The notes under the pieces were generated by a model. That model made no database searches, was not told the DNA's origin, and saw nothing but the letters and a program-made list of their open reading frames with translations. Made by a program: the position numbers and the translations under genes. Below are positions 23,135 to 32,896 of a DNA stretch of 64,000 nucleotides, piece by piece. The stretch comes from Serratia surfactantfaciens (GTDB taxonomy: Bacteria; Pseudomonadota; Gammaproteobacteria; Enterobacterales; Enterobacteriaceae), in NCBI RefSeq assembly GCF_001642805.2, contig NZ_CP016948.1, positions 4,960,001-5,024,000 on the forward strand, written 5' to 3'. Within the stretch, counting starts at the first letter, position 1; every line of letters starts with the position of its first letter.

Positions 23135-23172
23135 CAGAGATTGGCGTCTGTGAGCCAAGGGCGGTAGCGTAG
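23135..23172 (+). promoter_or_regulatory. JUMPstart with ops element (RfaH recruitment)
   Basis: The stretch starts CAGAGATTGGCGTCTGTGAG, continues CCAA and ends GGGCGGTAGCGTAG; it follows the enterobacterial JUMPstart consensus. The ops core GGCGGTAGCGT is at 23160-23170. In polysaccharide operons ops pauses RNA polymerase and recruits the antiterminator RfaH. It sits 232 bases upstream of the rmlB start, in the right orientation. Confidence 0.88.
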
Positions 23173-23222
23173 CCATCCGGCGTTTCCGGCGGCGATACCC
23201 GAACACGACGGTTGCGTGCCGA

Positions 23223-23265
23223 CCTAAAACCAACAGAGCTGCGATGCAGCTCTGTTGGTTTTAGG
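23223..23265. terminator. 20-bp perfect hairpin between ops and first gene
   Basis: CCTAAAACCAACAGAGCTGC, a three-base loop, and the exact reverse complement. It resembles a bidirectional intrinsic terminator whose T-rich segment (GGTTTT) lies within the stem. Its position downstream of ops suggests that RfaH-modified polymerase must read through it to express the cluster. Confidence 0.6.
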
Positions 23266-23403
23266 GGCTTGCTGGTGGCGGCGTCTGGGGATGTTTTTAA
23301 TTGATTGCCGGCAGGGTGTTGCCAGGGAACAGGCCTTTAGCCGTTTATGCGCATGTAAAACAATGTGGCGATGAAATGACCACGGCGTATTTTAGAGGAT
23401 TCT

Positions 23404-24468
23404 ATGAAAATTATCGTTACCGGCGGCGCCGGGTTTATTGGCTCGGCCGTTGCCCGCCATATTATCAATGATACCGCTGATCACATTTTGGTGCTGGATA
23501 GCCTGACCTATGCCGGCAACCTCGAATCCCTGGCGCCGATCGCCGATAGCGATCGTTACTCCTTCGAGCAGGTCGATATCTGCGACCGTCAGGCGTTGGA
23601 TCGCGTATTTGCCGCCTTCCAGCCTGATGCGGTGATGCACCTGGCCGCCGAAAGCCACGTCGATCGTTCTATTGACGGCCCGGCCGCCTTTATCGAAACC
23701 AACATCGTCGGCACTTACACCTTACTGGAGGCAGCCCGCCAGTATTGGCACGCCCTGGACGCCGAGCGCAAGCAGGCCTTCCGCTTCCATCACATCTCCA
23801 CCGACGAAGTGTATGGCGATCTGCACGGCACCGACGATCTGTTTACCGAAACCACGCCGTATGCGCCAAGCAGCCCGTATTCCGCCTCCAAAGCCGCCAG
23901 CGATCACCTGGTGCGCGCCTGGTTGCGTACCTATGGTTTACCGACCGTCGTCACCAACTGTTCGAACAACTACGGCCCTTACCATTTCCCGGAAAAGCTG
24001 ATCCCGTTGACGATCCTGAACGCGTTGGAAGGCAAGCCGCTGCCGGTATACGGCAACGGCGCCCAGGTGCGCGACTGGCTGTACGTCGAGGACCACGCGC
24101 GAGCGCTGTATAAGGTGGTCACAGAAGGCGAGGTGGGCGAAACCTATAACATCGGCGGCCACAACGAACGCAAAAATATCGAAGTGGTGCAAACCATTTG
24201 CGCGCTGTTGGATGAGTTGGTGCCGAATAAACCAGGCGACATCGCGCATTATGCGGATCTCATCACCTTTGTCACCGATCGCCCTGGGCACGATATGCGC
24301 TATGCGATCGACGCCGCCAAAATCGATGCGGAGTTGGGGTGGAAGCCGCAAGAGACCTTTGAAAGCGGCATTCGCAAAACCGTGGAATGGTATCTGGCGA
24401 ACGAGACCTGGTGGCGCCGGGTGAAAGACGGTTCCTATGCCGGCGAACGTCTGGGTTTGACCCGTTAA
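23404..24468 (+). CDS. rmlB: dTDP-glucose 4,6-dehydratase
   Basis: Converts dTDP-glucose to dTDP-4-keto-6-deoxyglucose with bound NAD. 354 residues, extended short-chain dehydrogenase fold: Rossmann motif GGAGFIGS (8-15), catalytic [13 protein letters not shown], and [11 protein letters not shown] (YxxxK). The start is ATG 23404 with GAGG upstream. It is the first gene of the cluster behind the JUMPstart. Serratia relatives carry another copy (rffG) in the enterobacterial common antigen locus, so this is probably a paralogue. Product feeds the aminotransferase two genes on. Confidence 0.95.
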   Translation: MKIIVTGGAGFIGSAVARHIINDTADHILVLDSLTYAGNLESLAPIADSDRYSFEQVDICDRQALDRVFAAFQPDAVMHLAAESHVDRSIDGPAAFIETNIVGTYTLLEAARQYWHALDAERKQAFRFHHISTDEVYGDLHGTDDLFTETTPYAPSSPYSASKAASDHLVRAWLRTYGLPTVVTNCSNNYGPYHFPEKLIPLTILNALEGKPLPVYGNGAQVRDWLYVEDHARALYKVVTEGEVGETYNIGGHNERKNIEVVQTICALLDELVPNKPGDIAHYADLITFVTDRPGHDMRYAIDAAKIDAELGWKPQETFESGIRKTVEWYLANETWWRRVKDGSYAGERLGLTR

Positions 24469-24488
24469 TCGATTTTTAAGGAAGAAGC

Positions 24489-25358
24489 ATGAAAGGCATT
24501 GTTTTAGCGGGCGGTTCCGGCACGCGTCTCTACCCCATCACGCGCGGCGTTTCCAAGCAGCTGTTGCCGATTTACGATAAGCCGATGGTTTATTATCCGA
24601 TCTCCGTGCTGATGCTGGCCGGGATCCGGGATATTCTGATCATCTCCACCCCGGAAGATATGCCCTCCTTCAAGCGCTTGCTGGGCGACGGCAGCCGTTT
24701 CGGCATCAATCTGAGTTATGAAATCCAGCCGAGTCCGGACGGCCTGGCGCAGGCCTTCCTCATTGGCGAAGCGTTCATCGGCGGCGACAGCTGCGCACTG
24801 GTGCTCGGCGACAACATTCACTTCGGCCAGGGCTTCGGCAACAAGCTGGAGTCGGTGGTGAAGCGCAGCGAAGGGGCAACCGTCTTCGGCTATCAGGTGA
24901 TGGATCCTGAACGTTTCGGCGTGGTGGAGTTCGACGATAACTTCCGCGCGTTGTCGCTGGAAGAAAAACCGGCCGTGCCGAAATCCAACTGGGCGGTCAC
25001 CGGGCTTTATTTCTATGACCATCACGTGGTCGAGATGGCCAAGCAGGTGAAACCGTCGGCGCGCGGCGAGCTGGAAATCACCACTCTCAACCAGATGTAT
25101 CTGGAGCGCGGTACGCTGAACGTCGAGTTGCTGGGGCGCGGTTTTGCCTGGCTGGATACCGGCACGCATGACAGTCTGATCGAAGCCTCACAGTTTATAC
25201 ACACTATCGAGAAGCGTCAGGGTTTCAAGGTCGCTTGTCTGGAAGAGATCGCCTACCGAAAAGGCTGGTTGACGCGCGAGCAGCTCGCCGCAGAAGCCAA
25301 GCTGCTTGGCAAAACGCTGTATGGTCAGTATCTGTCGCAGCTGATCGCGGAAAAGTAA
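24489..25358 (+). CDS. rmlA: glucose-1-phosphate thymidylyltransferase
   Basis: Makes dTDP-glucose from dTTP and glucose-1-phosphate, supplying RmlB. 289 residues. The nucleotidyltransferase signature [20 protein letters not shown] (8-27) and metal-site [14 protein letters not shown] are present. Ribosome-binding site AAGGAAGAAGC precedes the ATG. It lies 20 bases after rmlB, same operon. Confidence 0.95.
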   Translation: MKGIVLAGGSGTRLYPITRGVSKQLLPIYDKPMVYYPISVLMLAGIRDILIISTPEDMPSFKRLLGDGSRFGINLSYEIQPSPDGLAQAFLIGEAFIGGDSCALVLGDNIHFGQGFGNKLESVVKRSEGATVFGYQVMDPERFGVVEFDDNFRALSLEEKPAVPKSNWAVTGLYFYDHHVVEMAKQVKPSARGELEITTLNQMYLERGTLNVELLGRGFAWLDTGTHDSLIEASQFIHTIEKRQGFKVACLEEIAYRKGWLTREQLAAEAKLLGKTLYGQYLSQLIAEK

Positions 25359-25433
25359 CTTCGGTGCGGCCTGCCGCGCTTCGAATATCCGGAGCGCGGC
25401 GAGGCGCTGGACGAACCTGCATATAGAGCGGAT

Positions 25434-26483
25434 ATGAGCACTGTACATATTTGTCCTCTGGATAAATTCATCCCTTCATTCATTGAATTTGTGAATGAGA
25501 AATTCGATCCCGATGAGCACACCTTTTGGGTTTACGGCGATAAGGCGCGTTTCGCTTTGCCGCAGGCGGATAACGTTCATTATCTCGGGGCGGATCTGTT
25601 CGGCAACGTCAAGCCGACCCTGAAGTTGATGAAGGCCATTCAACGCCACGACCGGGTGATTCTGCACAGCTTCCACGGCATCAAGATGGCGCTGCTGCTG
25701 CTGTTGACCCCCTGGGTATTAAAGAAATGCTATTGGTTCATGTGGGGCGGCGATCTCTACCAATACCAAATCGGCAAGCGCAACTTCAAATGGCGCCTGA
25801 CGGAGCTGCTCCGCCGCCCGGCCATCAAGCGTATGGGCAACTTTGTCACTTACATCAAGGGCGATTACGAGCTGGCTAAAAAGTGGTACGGCTGCGCCGG
25901 CCGGTGGCATGAGTGCCTGCTGTATACCAGTAACGTATACAAGAAAAACGTCATCGGCGAACGTGCGGCGGACGCGGACGATAAAACCACCATTTTGCTG
26001 GGTAATTCCGCCGATCCGACCAATAATCATTTTGCCGCGTTCGACGTTTTGGAAACCTACAAAAACGAGAATATCGAACTGGTCGTGCCGCTCTCCTACG
26101 GCAATAAACGCTATGCGGCAGAAGTGGTGGCCGAAGGCACGCGGCGCTTTGGCGAGAAGTTTGTCCCCTTGACCGACTTTATGCCTTTCCAGCACTACCT
26201 GGCGCTGCTGGGGAAAGTGGATATCGCGGTGTTCAATCACCATCGCCAGCAGGCGATGGGCAACACCATTTCCCTGCTGGGGTTGAAAAAAACGGTGTTC
26301 TTGAATCCGGGCACCACGCAGTGGGATTTCTTTCAGGAAAAGGGTATCCAGGTATTGGATCTTCAAACGTTTTCGCTACGCAGCTTGAGCGCGGCGGAAA
26401 AGCATGACAACGAGCAAAAAATCGAAGCCTATTTCTCCGCTGAGAACCTGACCGCGCAGTTAAAGGCCGTCTTTACTTCCTGA
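25434..26483 (+). CDS. WecF-like (GT56) 4-acetamido-4,6-dideoxygalactosyltransferase
   Basis: 349 residues, weak but collinear resemblance to WecF, which transfers Fuc4NAc from its dTDP-sugar onto a lipid-linked disaccharide in common-antigen synthesis. Shared features: HSFHGIKMALLLLL for the family's HGQFNPTLWLALL, WFMWGGDLYQY for WHIWGADLYEL, TILLGNSADPTNNHFAAFD for ILVGNSGDRSNEH, and HRQQAMGNTISLLGL near the end. A peripheral cytoplasmic-face enzyme is expected. The neighbouring WecE-like gene would make the precursor sugar. The acceptor is unknown. Confidence 0.8.
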   Translation: MSTVHICPLDKFIPSFIEFVNEKFDPDEHTFWVYGDKARFALPQADNVHYLGADLFGNVKPTLKLMKAIQRHDRVILHSFHGIKMALLLLLTPWVLKKCYWFMWGGDLYQYQIGKRNFKWRLTELLRRPAIKRMGNFVTYIKGDYELAKKWYGCAGRWHECLLYTSNVYKKNVIGERAADADDKTTILLGNSADPTNNHFAAFDVLETYKNENIELVVPLSYGNKRYAAEVVAEGTRRFGEKFVPLTDFMPFQHYLALLGKVDIAVFNHHRQQAMGNTISLLGLKKTVFLNPGTTQWDFFQEKGIQVLDLQTFSLRSLSAAEKHDNEQKIEAYFSAENLTAQLKAVFTS

Positions 26484-26537
26484 TGCCGCACGGCTCACCG
26501 CCTCGGCATGCATTCAGAATCGACAACAAGGGATAAC

Positions 26538-27668
26538 ATGATACCGTTCAACAAACCACCGGTAACCGGCAACGAAATTCAATATATCAATGCGGCGTTG
26601 GAGAATGGGAAACTGTCGGGCGACGGCCCGTTCGGCAAACAGTGCCAGCAATGGTTTGAAAACAAGCTGGGGTGCAAACACGCGCTGTTGACTCCGTCTT
26701 GCACCGCCGCGCTGGAGATCGCCGCGCTGCTGGTCGATATCCAGCCGGGCGACGAAGTTATCATGCCAAGCTATACCTTCGTCAGCACCGCCAACGCCTT
26801 CGTGCTGCGCGGCGCAAAAATCAAATTCGTCGATATCCATCCTGAAACCATGAATATGGATGCAGCGCTGGTGACGGCGGCGATTACCGATAAGACCAAA
26901 GCCATCGTGCCCGTGCATTACGCCGGCGTCTCCTGCGATATGGATGCGATCATGCGCCTGGCCGACCAACATAACCTGCTGGTGGTCGAAGACGCCGCGC
27001 AGGGCGTCATGAGCAAATACAAAGGCGACTTCGTCGGCGTTAAAGGCCATCTGGCGGCTTTCAGCTTCCATGAAACCAAAAACTACACCAGCGGCGGTGA
27101 AGGCGGCGCATTGGTGATCAATGACGAACGCTTTATCAAACGCGCCGAAATTCTGCGTGAGAAGGGCACCGATCGCAGTCAGTTCCTGCGCGGTCAGGTG
27201 GACAAATATACCTGGGTCGATTTCGGCAGCAGCTTCCTGCCGGGTGAACTGCAGTCGGCTTGCCTGTGGGGGCAGTTGGAGCTGGCCGATGAGATCAACG
27301 ATAACCGCCTGGCGACCTGGCACAAATACTATGCGAGCTTCGCGCCGCTGGCGGAGAAAGGGCTGCTGACGTTGCCGACCATCCCGGCGGACTGTGAACA
27401 CAATGCGCATATGTTCTATGTGAAGCTGAAGGATATCGAGCAAAGAACGCAGTTCATCGCTCACCTGAAAGCCTGTGGCGTGATGGCGGTATTCCATTAT
27501 ATTCCGCTGCACTCGGCGCCAGCGGGCAAGGTCTTCGGCACCTTCATCGGCGAAGACAACTACACCACCCGCGAAAGCGAGAGACTGGTTCGTTTGCCGC
27601 TGTACTACAACATGAGCGATGCCGATCTGAATAAAGTCATTGAAAGCGTAGTGAGGTTTTTTGAGTGA
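26538..27668 (+). CDS. dTDP-4-amino-4,6-dideoxygalactose transaminase (WecE/RffA-like)
   Basis: 376 residues from ATG 26538 (MIPFNKPPVTGNE; AGGGATAAC upstream). DegT/DnrJ/EryC1 PLP enzyme: the PLP-lysine motif SFHETKNYTSGGEGG and VVEDAAQGV are present. It is very similar along its length to E. coli WecE, which aminates dTDP-4-keto-6-deoxyglucose to dTDP-Fuc4N. The acetyltransferase step (WecD) is not encoded here and would have to come from elsewhere. The last codons overlap the flippase start. Confidence 0.9.
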   Translation: MIPFNKPPVTGNEIQYINAALENGKLSGDGPFGKQCQQWFENKLGCKHALLTPSCTAALEIAALLVDIQPGDEVIMPSYTFVSTANAFVLRGAKIKFVDIHPETMNMDAALVTAAITDKTKAIVPVHYAGVSCDMDAIMRLADQHNLLVVEDAAQGVMSKYKGDFVGVKGHLAAFSFHETKNYTSGGEGGALVINDERFIKRAEILREKGTDRSQFLRGQVDKYTWVDFGSSFLPGELQSACLWGQLELADEINDNRLATWHKYYASFAPLAEKGLLTLPTIPADCEHNAHMFYVKLKDIEQRTQFIAHLKACGVMAVFHYIPLHSAPAGKVFGTFIGEDNYTTRESERLVRLPLYYNMSDADLNKVIESVVRFFE

Positions 27669-29062
27669 ACGCCCGCAAGATCCTGGCGTTCGCCATCGGG
27701 CCCATCGGTAATGCCGCGCTGGGGTTGTTGACCCTGCCGGTGATTACCTGGCTGTTCTCGGCGGACGACGTAGGTCGAATCAGCATGCTGAACGTGGCCG
27801 TGTCGTTTTGCGTGCTGTTTTTCAGTTTGGGGCTCGATCAGGCTTACGTTCGGGAATACCACGGCGAATCCGACCGCGGGCAGTTGTTGAAGAACGTCGC
27901 TTTCCCCGGCTTGCTGATGATCGTCATCATCAGCGCGGTGTTCCTGTTGTTCCCCGGCAGTTTGTCCGCGTTGCTGTTCGAACAGAAAGACACGGCGATA
28001 AGCTGGCTTGTCATGCTGATTCTGCTGGCCTCGTTCATCAACCGTTTCTTGTCCCTGATTCTCAGGATGCAGGAGAAGGGGATGGCGTTTTCACTCAGCC
28101 AACTGATGCCCAAGCTGATGACGCTGATCGTCATCGGCCTGTGCTATGTCCTGTATACCCAGCATACGCTGATGCAGCTGGTGGTGGCGAACGCCGTCGG
28201 TTTTATCGCGGTGTCGCTGATGCTGATGTGGTCTTCTCGGGCGGATTGGCTCGCCGCGCTGCGCAGTTCGCTGGACGCCGGCAAGCTGAAAGCGATGCTC
28301 AAGTTCGGCTATCCGCTGATTTTGGGCGGGCTGGCGTTTTGGGGGCTAACCACCATCGATCGGATGTTCGTGCGAGCCTATTCCGGCTTTGAACAGCTGG
28401 CGATATTCTCGGTGGCGGTCAGCTTCGCCGGCGTGGCGAGTATCCTGCAAAGCGTGTTTTCCACCGTTTGGGCGCCGATGGTGTACAAGCTGGCGGAGTC
28501 CAACGAGGGCGGCGAGCTGCAGATGATCAACAAGGTCACGCAGTGCATGCAGATCGCCGTGGTCTGCCTGTTCAGCTTGGGCGGGCTCTTTTCCTGGTTG
28601 GTTGACTTTGTCTTGCCCGCTAACTACGTGAATGTGAAATACATTCTGGTTGCGAGCCTGGGCTTCCCTTTGTTGTTCACGCTGTCGGAAACGACGGCGG
28701 TCGGCATCGGCCTGAGCAGAAAGACCGGTTACACCATGCTGGCTTCCTTGATCGCGTTGATTATCAACGTGGCGGCCAACGCATTGCTGGTGCCTCGTTT
28801 CGGCGCCGGTGGCGCGGCGGTCAGCACCTGTTTGGCCTTCTGGGCATTCCTGATCCTGAGAACGGAGTTCTCGATTATCAGCTGGAAGGCCATGCCGCGT
28901 TTTGAAATGTATTTCTTCACTTTCCTGTGTCTGGCGGGGGCGTCGGTTTCCGCGCTGGCGGGTGAAAAAATGAAATACGAGCTGTTTGTCTATTGGGGCG
29001 TCCTGCTGGCCGTGGTGCTGGTGAGGAACCTGCGGTTCCTTAAATCGTTCGCCAAAAGATAA
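27665..29062 (+). CDS. polysaccharide flippase (Wzx/MVF-MATE-like)
   Basis: 465 residues. The GTG start overlaps the previous stop (GAGTGA), indicating coupling. About 12-14 membrane helices spread over the full length, with the N-terminal pattern FAIGPIGNAALGLLTLPVIT typical of oligosaccharide flippases. It probably moves an undecaprenyl-linked oligosaccharide to the periplasmic face. No polymerase (Wzy) or chain-length gene follows, so the product may be a short glycan or may join another pathway. Confidence 0.87.
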   Translation: MNARKILAFAIGPIGNAALGLLTLPVITWLFSADDVGRISMLNVAVSFCVLFFSLGLDQAYVREYHGESDRGQLLKNVAFPGLLMIVIISAVFLLFPGSLSALLFEQKDTAISWLVMLILLASFINRFLSLILRMQEKGMAFSLSQLMPKLMTLIVIGLCYVLYTQHTLMQLVVANAVGFIAVSLMLMWSSRADWLAALRSSLDAGKLKAMLKFGYPLILGGLAFWGLTTIDRMFVRAYSGFEQLAIFSVAVSFAGVASILQSVFSTVWAPMVYKLAESNEGGELQMINKVTQCMQIAVVCLFSLGGLFSWLVDFVLPANYVNVKYILVASLGFPLLFTLSETTAVGIGLSRKTGYTMLASLIALIINVAANALLVPRFGAGGAAVSTCLAFWAFLILRTEFSIISWKAMPRFEMYFFTFLCLAGASVSALAGEKMKYELFVYWGVLLAVVLVRNLRFLKSFAKR

Positions 29063-29157
29063 CGTTTTCGGTCAGGCAACCCGTCGCGGGTTGCCGCCGT
29101 TTTCCCCATTTCTTTTTCTCATCATGACAGCGCGATCTCGCTGACGTCTCCTCTTGC

Positions 29158-30111
29158 TCAACGCAGCCGCTCCCGAATCTCCTCCTCCGGCAGATCCACA
29201 CCAATAAATACCAAGGTGCTCTTGCGCTCTTCCTCAGGCAGCCACTCCCGATCCCAGTCGGCGTTATACAGCCGCTGCACGCCCTGGAATAGCAGGCGGC
29301 GCGGTTCGTCTTCGATAGACAGAATGCCTTTGTAGCGCAGCAGGTTATCGGCGTATTCCAGCAGCAGGCCTTCCATTACTTCGGAGATTTGCATCAGCGG
29401 CAGCGGGCGCTCCAGCGTCACTACGATCGAGCGGATGTCGCTCTGCGGCTGTGGGATGCGGCGGAACAGCGGGGCGGGCGGCGTCAGGTTGAGCTTGTCG
29501 TTCAGCGTAAAGCCTTCGATGTCGAACAGCACGCTCAGATCGATGTCGCCGTGCGTCACCTGGTAGACCGGCGCGCGGGCGTTCATCCGCTGCAGTCGCT
29601 GGATCAGCGCCTCGCAGTCCGGCGCCACATCGGTTTTGGTCAGCAGAAGGCGGTCGGCGTAGCCCACCTGCGCCTGGGCGATGCTGAACTGGCTCAGCTG
29701 CTGCTCGGCGTGTGCCGCGTCCACCAGGGTGATGATGCCGTCCAGCAGGAAGCGCTCGCACAGGATCTCGTGCGAGAAAAAGGTCTGGGTAATCGGGCCG
29801 GGATCGGCCATGCCGGTGCATTCGATGATCAGCCGATCGAACGCCAGCTGGCCGCTGTCGACGCCGTCCAGCAGATCCAGCAGCGCGTCTGCCAGTTCGT
29901 TGGACTTGCTGCAGCAGATGCAGCCGTTGCTCAACGTGGTGATGCGACTGGCGCGATCGCCGATCAGCGCGTCGTCGATCGGCACTTCGCCGAACTCGTT
30001 CTCGATGACCACGATTTTATAGCCGTGTTCGGCGTTCAGGATGTGGCGCAGCAGGGTGGTTTTGCCGGCGCCCAAAAAGCCGGTCAGGATGGTGACTGCA
30101 ATGGGTTTCAT
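29158..30111 (-). CDS. yjiA: CobW/COG0523-family GTPase YjiA
   Basis: 317 residues, cytoplasmic P-loop GTPase with metal-binding properties, role not fully known. Walker A GFLGAGKTT (11-19), metal-binding CxCC motif GCICCSKS (C64, C66, C67), GTP-specificity motif LLTKTDVA, and a CobW C-terminal domain. It is the distal gene of btsT-yjiX-yjiA, the E. coli order. Confidence 0.93.
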   Translation of the reverse strand: MKPIAVTILTGFLGAGKTTLLRHILNAEHGYKIVVIENEFGEVPIDDALIGDRASRITTLSNGCICCSKSNELADALLDLLDGVDSGQLAFDRLIIECTGMADPGPITQTFFSHEILCERFLLDGIITLVDAAHAEQQLSQFSIAQAQVGYADRLLLTKTDVAPDCEALIQRLQRMNARAPVYQVTHGDIDLSVLFDIEGFTLNDKLNLTPPAPLFRRIPQPQSDIRSIVVTLERPLPLMQISEVMEGLLLEYADNLLRYKGILSIEDEPRRLLFQGVQRLYNADWDREWLPEEERKSTLVFIGVDLPEEEIRERLR

Positions 30112-30132
30112 ACGGGTCCTTGTGACTGCGGG

Positions 30133-30336
30133 TTAACAGCAGCGCATGCCGCCTTTGCCGTCGCCGCCGTAGCGCGCTTGCTGGCGCTCGCGGAAAAATT
30201 CTTTATAGGTCATCACCGGCTTGTCCGGGTGGTTGTCTTTCATGTGCTGGACGTAGGTATCGTAGTCAGGCACGCCCACCAACATGCGCGCCGCCTGCCC
30301 GAGGTACTTCCCCGCCTGGCCGAGATTTCCGAACAT
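30133..30336 (-). CDS. yjiX: YbdD/YjiX family small protein
   Basis: 67 residues, highly charged. [20 protein letters not shown] and [19 protein letters not shown] are diagnostic of the YjiX/YbdD family always found after CstA/BtsT transporters. It ends in GGMRCC. Its function is unknown; the constant linkage suggests help in transporter activity. It starts 218 bases after btsT and 22 bases before yjiA. Confidence 0.93.
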   Translation of the reverse strand: MFGNLGQAGKYLGQAARMLVGVPDYDTYVQHMKDNHPDKPVMTYKEFFRERQQARYGGDGKGGMRCC

Positions 30337-30467
30337 AAGCCTTCTCCAACTTTACCCTGCATCACTACAGCGCTTGCTTAAGCCTGATATTAGGGGAAGC
30401 CGGGGGATGGGGTTCCCGCAGGGATGCCCCACCTCCGGGTCGCCCCGGGTATCTCGATTGCATCGCG

Positions 30468-30507
30468 CCGCACGCCTGGCATCTTGCGATGCACAGGCCG
30501 TGCGGCT
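30468..30507. repeat. inverted repeat between btsT and yjiX
   Basis: GCCGCACGCCTG / CAGGCCGTGCGGC, a nearly perfect 12-bp stem. No T-tract follows on the gene strand, so it may be a processing or REP-like element that sets relative levels of btsT and yjiXA. Confidence 0.45.
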
Positions 30508-30554
30508 TTGGGTACTACTTAACGTTTATTATGCAGGGTATCCGTTAAATCACA

Positions 30555-32735
30555 TCAATGCTGGGTCGAAACTTTGACCTCCCCCTCAGTTACGCCGTCG
30601 GCGGGCGCGGCCTGCGGCACCGGCACGTAAGGCGTTTCCTGGTCGGTGCGTTTCGGGTTCTTGTGCGCCGCCATCGCGGTTTTCACCCCGTAGAAGATGA
30701 TGCTGTACACCACCAGCAGGAACAGAATGCTCAGCCCGGCGTTGGTGTAGTTGTTCACCACGATGTGGTTCATGTTGGCGATCTGCTGGGCGCTCAGCTC
30801 GGCGCCGCCTTCGGCGATTTTGCGTTTGTATTCGCCGGCCAGGAAGAAGAAGCCTTCCAGCTGCGGGTTGTCGCTGAACAGCTTCAGGCCCAGCGCGTAG
30901 GTGGTGCAGATCAGCAGCCACACCGCCGGCAGCACGGTCACCCAGATATATTGGGTGCGCTTCATCTTAATCAGCACCACGGTGCCCAGCACCAGCGCCA
31001 CGGCGGCCAGCATCTGGTTGGAGATGCCGAACAGCGGCCACAGGCTCTTCACGCCGCCGAGCGGATCCACCACGCCCTGATACAGCAGATAACCCCACAG
31101 CCCGACGCAGCCGGCGGTGCCGATGATGCCGGCCACCAGCGAGTCGGTTTTCTTCAGGAATGGCACGAAGTTGCCGAGCAGATCCTGCAGCATAAAGCGG
31201 CCGGAGCGGGTGCCGGCGTCCAGCGCGGTCAGGATGAACAGCGCCTCGAACAGAATGCCGAAGTGGTACCAGAAGCCCATATTGGCGCCCGGAATGATCT
31301 GGTGGAACACGTGGGCAATGCCCACCGCCAGCGTTGGCGCGCCGCCGGCGCGGTTCAGCACCGAAGGTTCGCCGATGTCGGTGGCGGTCTGCAGGATCTG
31401 TTCCGGGCTGATGACGAAGCCCCAGGAGCTGACCGCCGCCGCCGCGTGCACGGTCACGTCCTTCAGCGAAGCCATGATCATCGGCGCGTCTTCGGTACCC
31501 AGGCGGTGCAGATCCGGCATGGTGATGCCCAGCGCCGCCGGCGGGGTGTTCATGGCGAAGTACAGGCCCGGCTCGATGATGGAAGCCGCCACCAGCGCCA
31601 TGATGGCGACGAAGGACTCCATCAGCATAGCGCCGTAGCCGATAAAGCGCGCGTCGGTCTCATTGGCCAGCAGCTTCGGCGTGGTGCCGGAAGCGATCAG
31701 CGCATGGAAGCCGGAGACCGCGCCGCAGGCGATGGTGATGAACAGGAACGGGAACAGGGTGCCTTTCCATACCGGGCCGGTGCCGTCGACGAACTGGGTC
31801 ACCGCCGGCATTTTCAGCTCAGGGTTGAGGATCACGATGCCGATCGCCAGCCCGACGATCACGCCGATTTTCAGGAAGGTGGCCAGGTAGTCGCGCGGCG
31901 CCAGGATCAGCCATACCGGCAGCAGGGCGGAGACAAAGGCGTAGCCGATCAGCGTGAAGGTGATGGTGGTGTCTTTAAAGGTCAGCGCCGGGCCCCAGTA
32001 CGGGTCGTGCGCCACCACGCCGCCGAACCAGATGGCGGCCACCAGCAGCACGATGCCGATGATTGACACTTCACCCACGCGGCCGGGGCGCAGGTAACGC
32101 ATGTAGATGCCCATAAACAGCGCGATCGGCACGGTGGAGCAGACGGTGAACACCCCCCACGGGCTTTCCGCCAGCGCTTTCACCACGATCAGCGCCAGCA
32201 CCGCCAGGATGATGATCATGATCAGGAAGCAGCCGAACAGCGCGATGGTGCCCGGTATCGGCCCCATCTCTTTTTTGATGATCTCACCGAGCGAGGCGCC
32301 GTTGCGGCGTGAGGAGATGAACAGCACCATAAAGTCCTGCACTGCCCCCGCCAGCACCACGCCGCCCAGCAGCCACAGCGTGCCGGGCAGGTAGCCGACC
32401 TGCGCGGCCAGCACCGGCCCCACCAGTGGCCCAGCGCCGGCGATGGCGGCGAAGTGGTGGCCGAACAGCACGTTCTTGTTGGTCGGCACGTAGTTCAGGC
32501 CGTCGTTGTTGACCACCGCCGGGGTGGCGCGGCCGGCGTCCAGCTTCATCACCTTGGTGGCGATGTACAGGCTGTAGTAGCGGTAGGCCACCAGATACAC
32601 CGCCACCGACGCGACGACGATCCACAGCGCGCTGATGTGTTCGCCGCGGCGCAGCGCCACCACGCCGAGGCAGGCTGCGCCGAGTATCCCCAGCAGCATC
32701 CACGGAATGTGCTTTAAAATCCCCTCTCGTTTCAT
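30555..32735 (-). CDS. btsT: pyruvate/H+ symporter BtsT (YjiY, CstA family)
   Basis: 726 residues, inner membrane, about 18 hydrophobic segments. Near-identical in long blocks to E. coli BtsT: LRRGEHISALWIVVAS, FGHHFAAIAGAGPLVGPVLA, FISSRRNGASLGE, GTTPKLLANETDARFIGYG. The C-terminus differs, with an acidic tail. In E. coli it imports pyruvate and is induced by the BtsS/BtsR two-component system when extracellular pyruvate is sensed. Matching direct repeats lie upstream (32897-32946). It leads the btsT-yjiX-yjiA unit. Confidence 0.95.
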   Translation of the reverse strand: MKREGILKHIPWMLLGILGAACLGVVALRRGEHISALWIVVASVAVYLVAYRYYSLYIATKVMKLDAGRATPAVVNNDGLNYVPTNKNVLFGHHFAAIAGAGPLVGPVLAAQVGYLPGTLWLLGGVVLAGAVQDFMVLFISSRRNGASLGEIIKKEMGPIPGTIALFGCFLIMIIILAVLALIVVKALAESPWGVFTVCSTVPIALFMGIYMRYLRPGRVGEVSIIGIVLLVAAIWFGGVVAHDPYWGPALTFKDTTITFTLIGYAFVSALLPVWLILAPRDYLATFLKIGVIVGLAIGIVILNPELKMPAVTQFVDGTGPVWKGTLFPFLFITIACGAVSGFHALIASGTTPKLLANETDARFIGYGAMLMESFVAIMALVAASIIEPGLYFAMNTPPAALGITMPDLHRLGTEDAPMIMASLKDVTVHAAAAVSSWGFVISPEQILQTATDIGEPSVLNRAGGAPTLAVGIAHVFHQIIPGANMGFWYHFGILFEALFILTALDAGTRSGRFMLQDLLGNFVPFLKKTDSLVAGIIGTAGCVGLWGYLLYQGVVDPLGGVKSLWPLFGISNQMLAAVALVLGTVVLIKMKRTQYIWVTVLPAVWLLICTTYALGLKLFSDNPQLEGFFFLAGEYKRKIAEGGAELSAQQIANMNHIVVNNYTNAGLSILFLLVVYSIIFYGVKTAMAAHKNPKRTDQETPYVPVPQAAPADGVTEGEVKVSTQH

Positions 32736-32896
32736 GAGGTATCCTTAATTCCAGTCTGCAAAATATGAATGAACTCATCCGCTTGTAAGAGATGTCAGAG
32801 TGGCGCGGTGAGCCGTAGCGTCTTTCCCGAGGTAAGGCGGGTTTAGGAACAGCTCATCATCGCTGGGGGTAAGGGGGGAAGACAGGCGTATTTCGC

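Noticed and set aside
22949..23233. 94-codon minus-strand frame upstream of rmlB
   Set aside because: It spans the JUMPstart and half of the hairpin; no family resemblance.
30558..32066. 502-codon plus-strand frame opposite btsT
   Set aside because: Low-complexity His/Arg/Gln-rich translation, typical of a GC-rich shadow; btsT is unambiguous.
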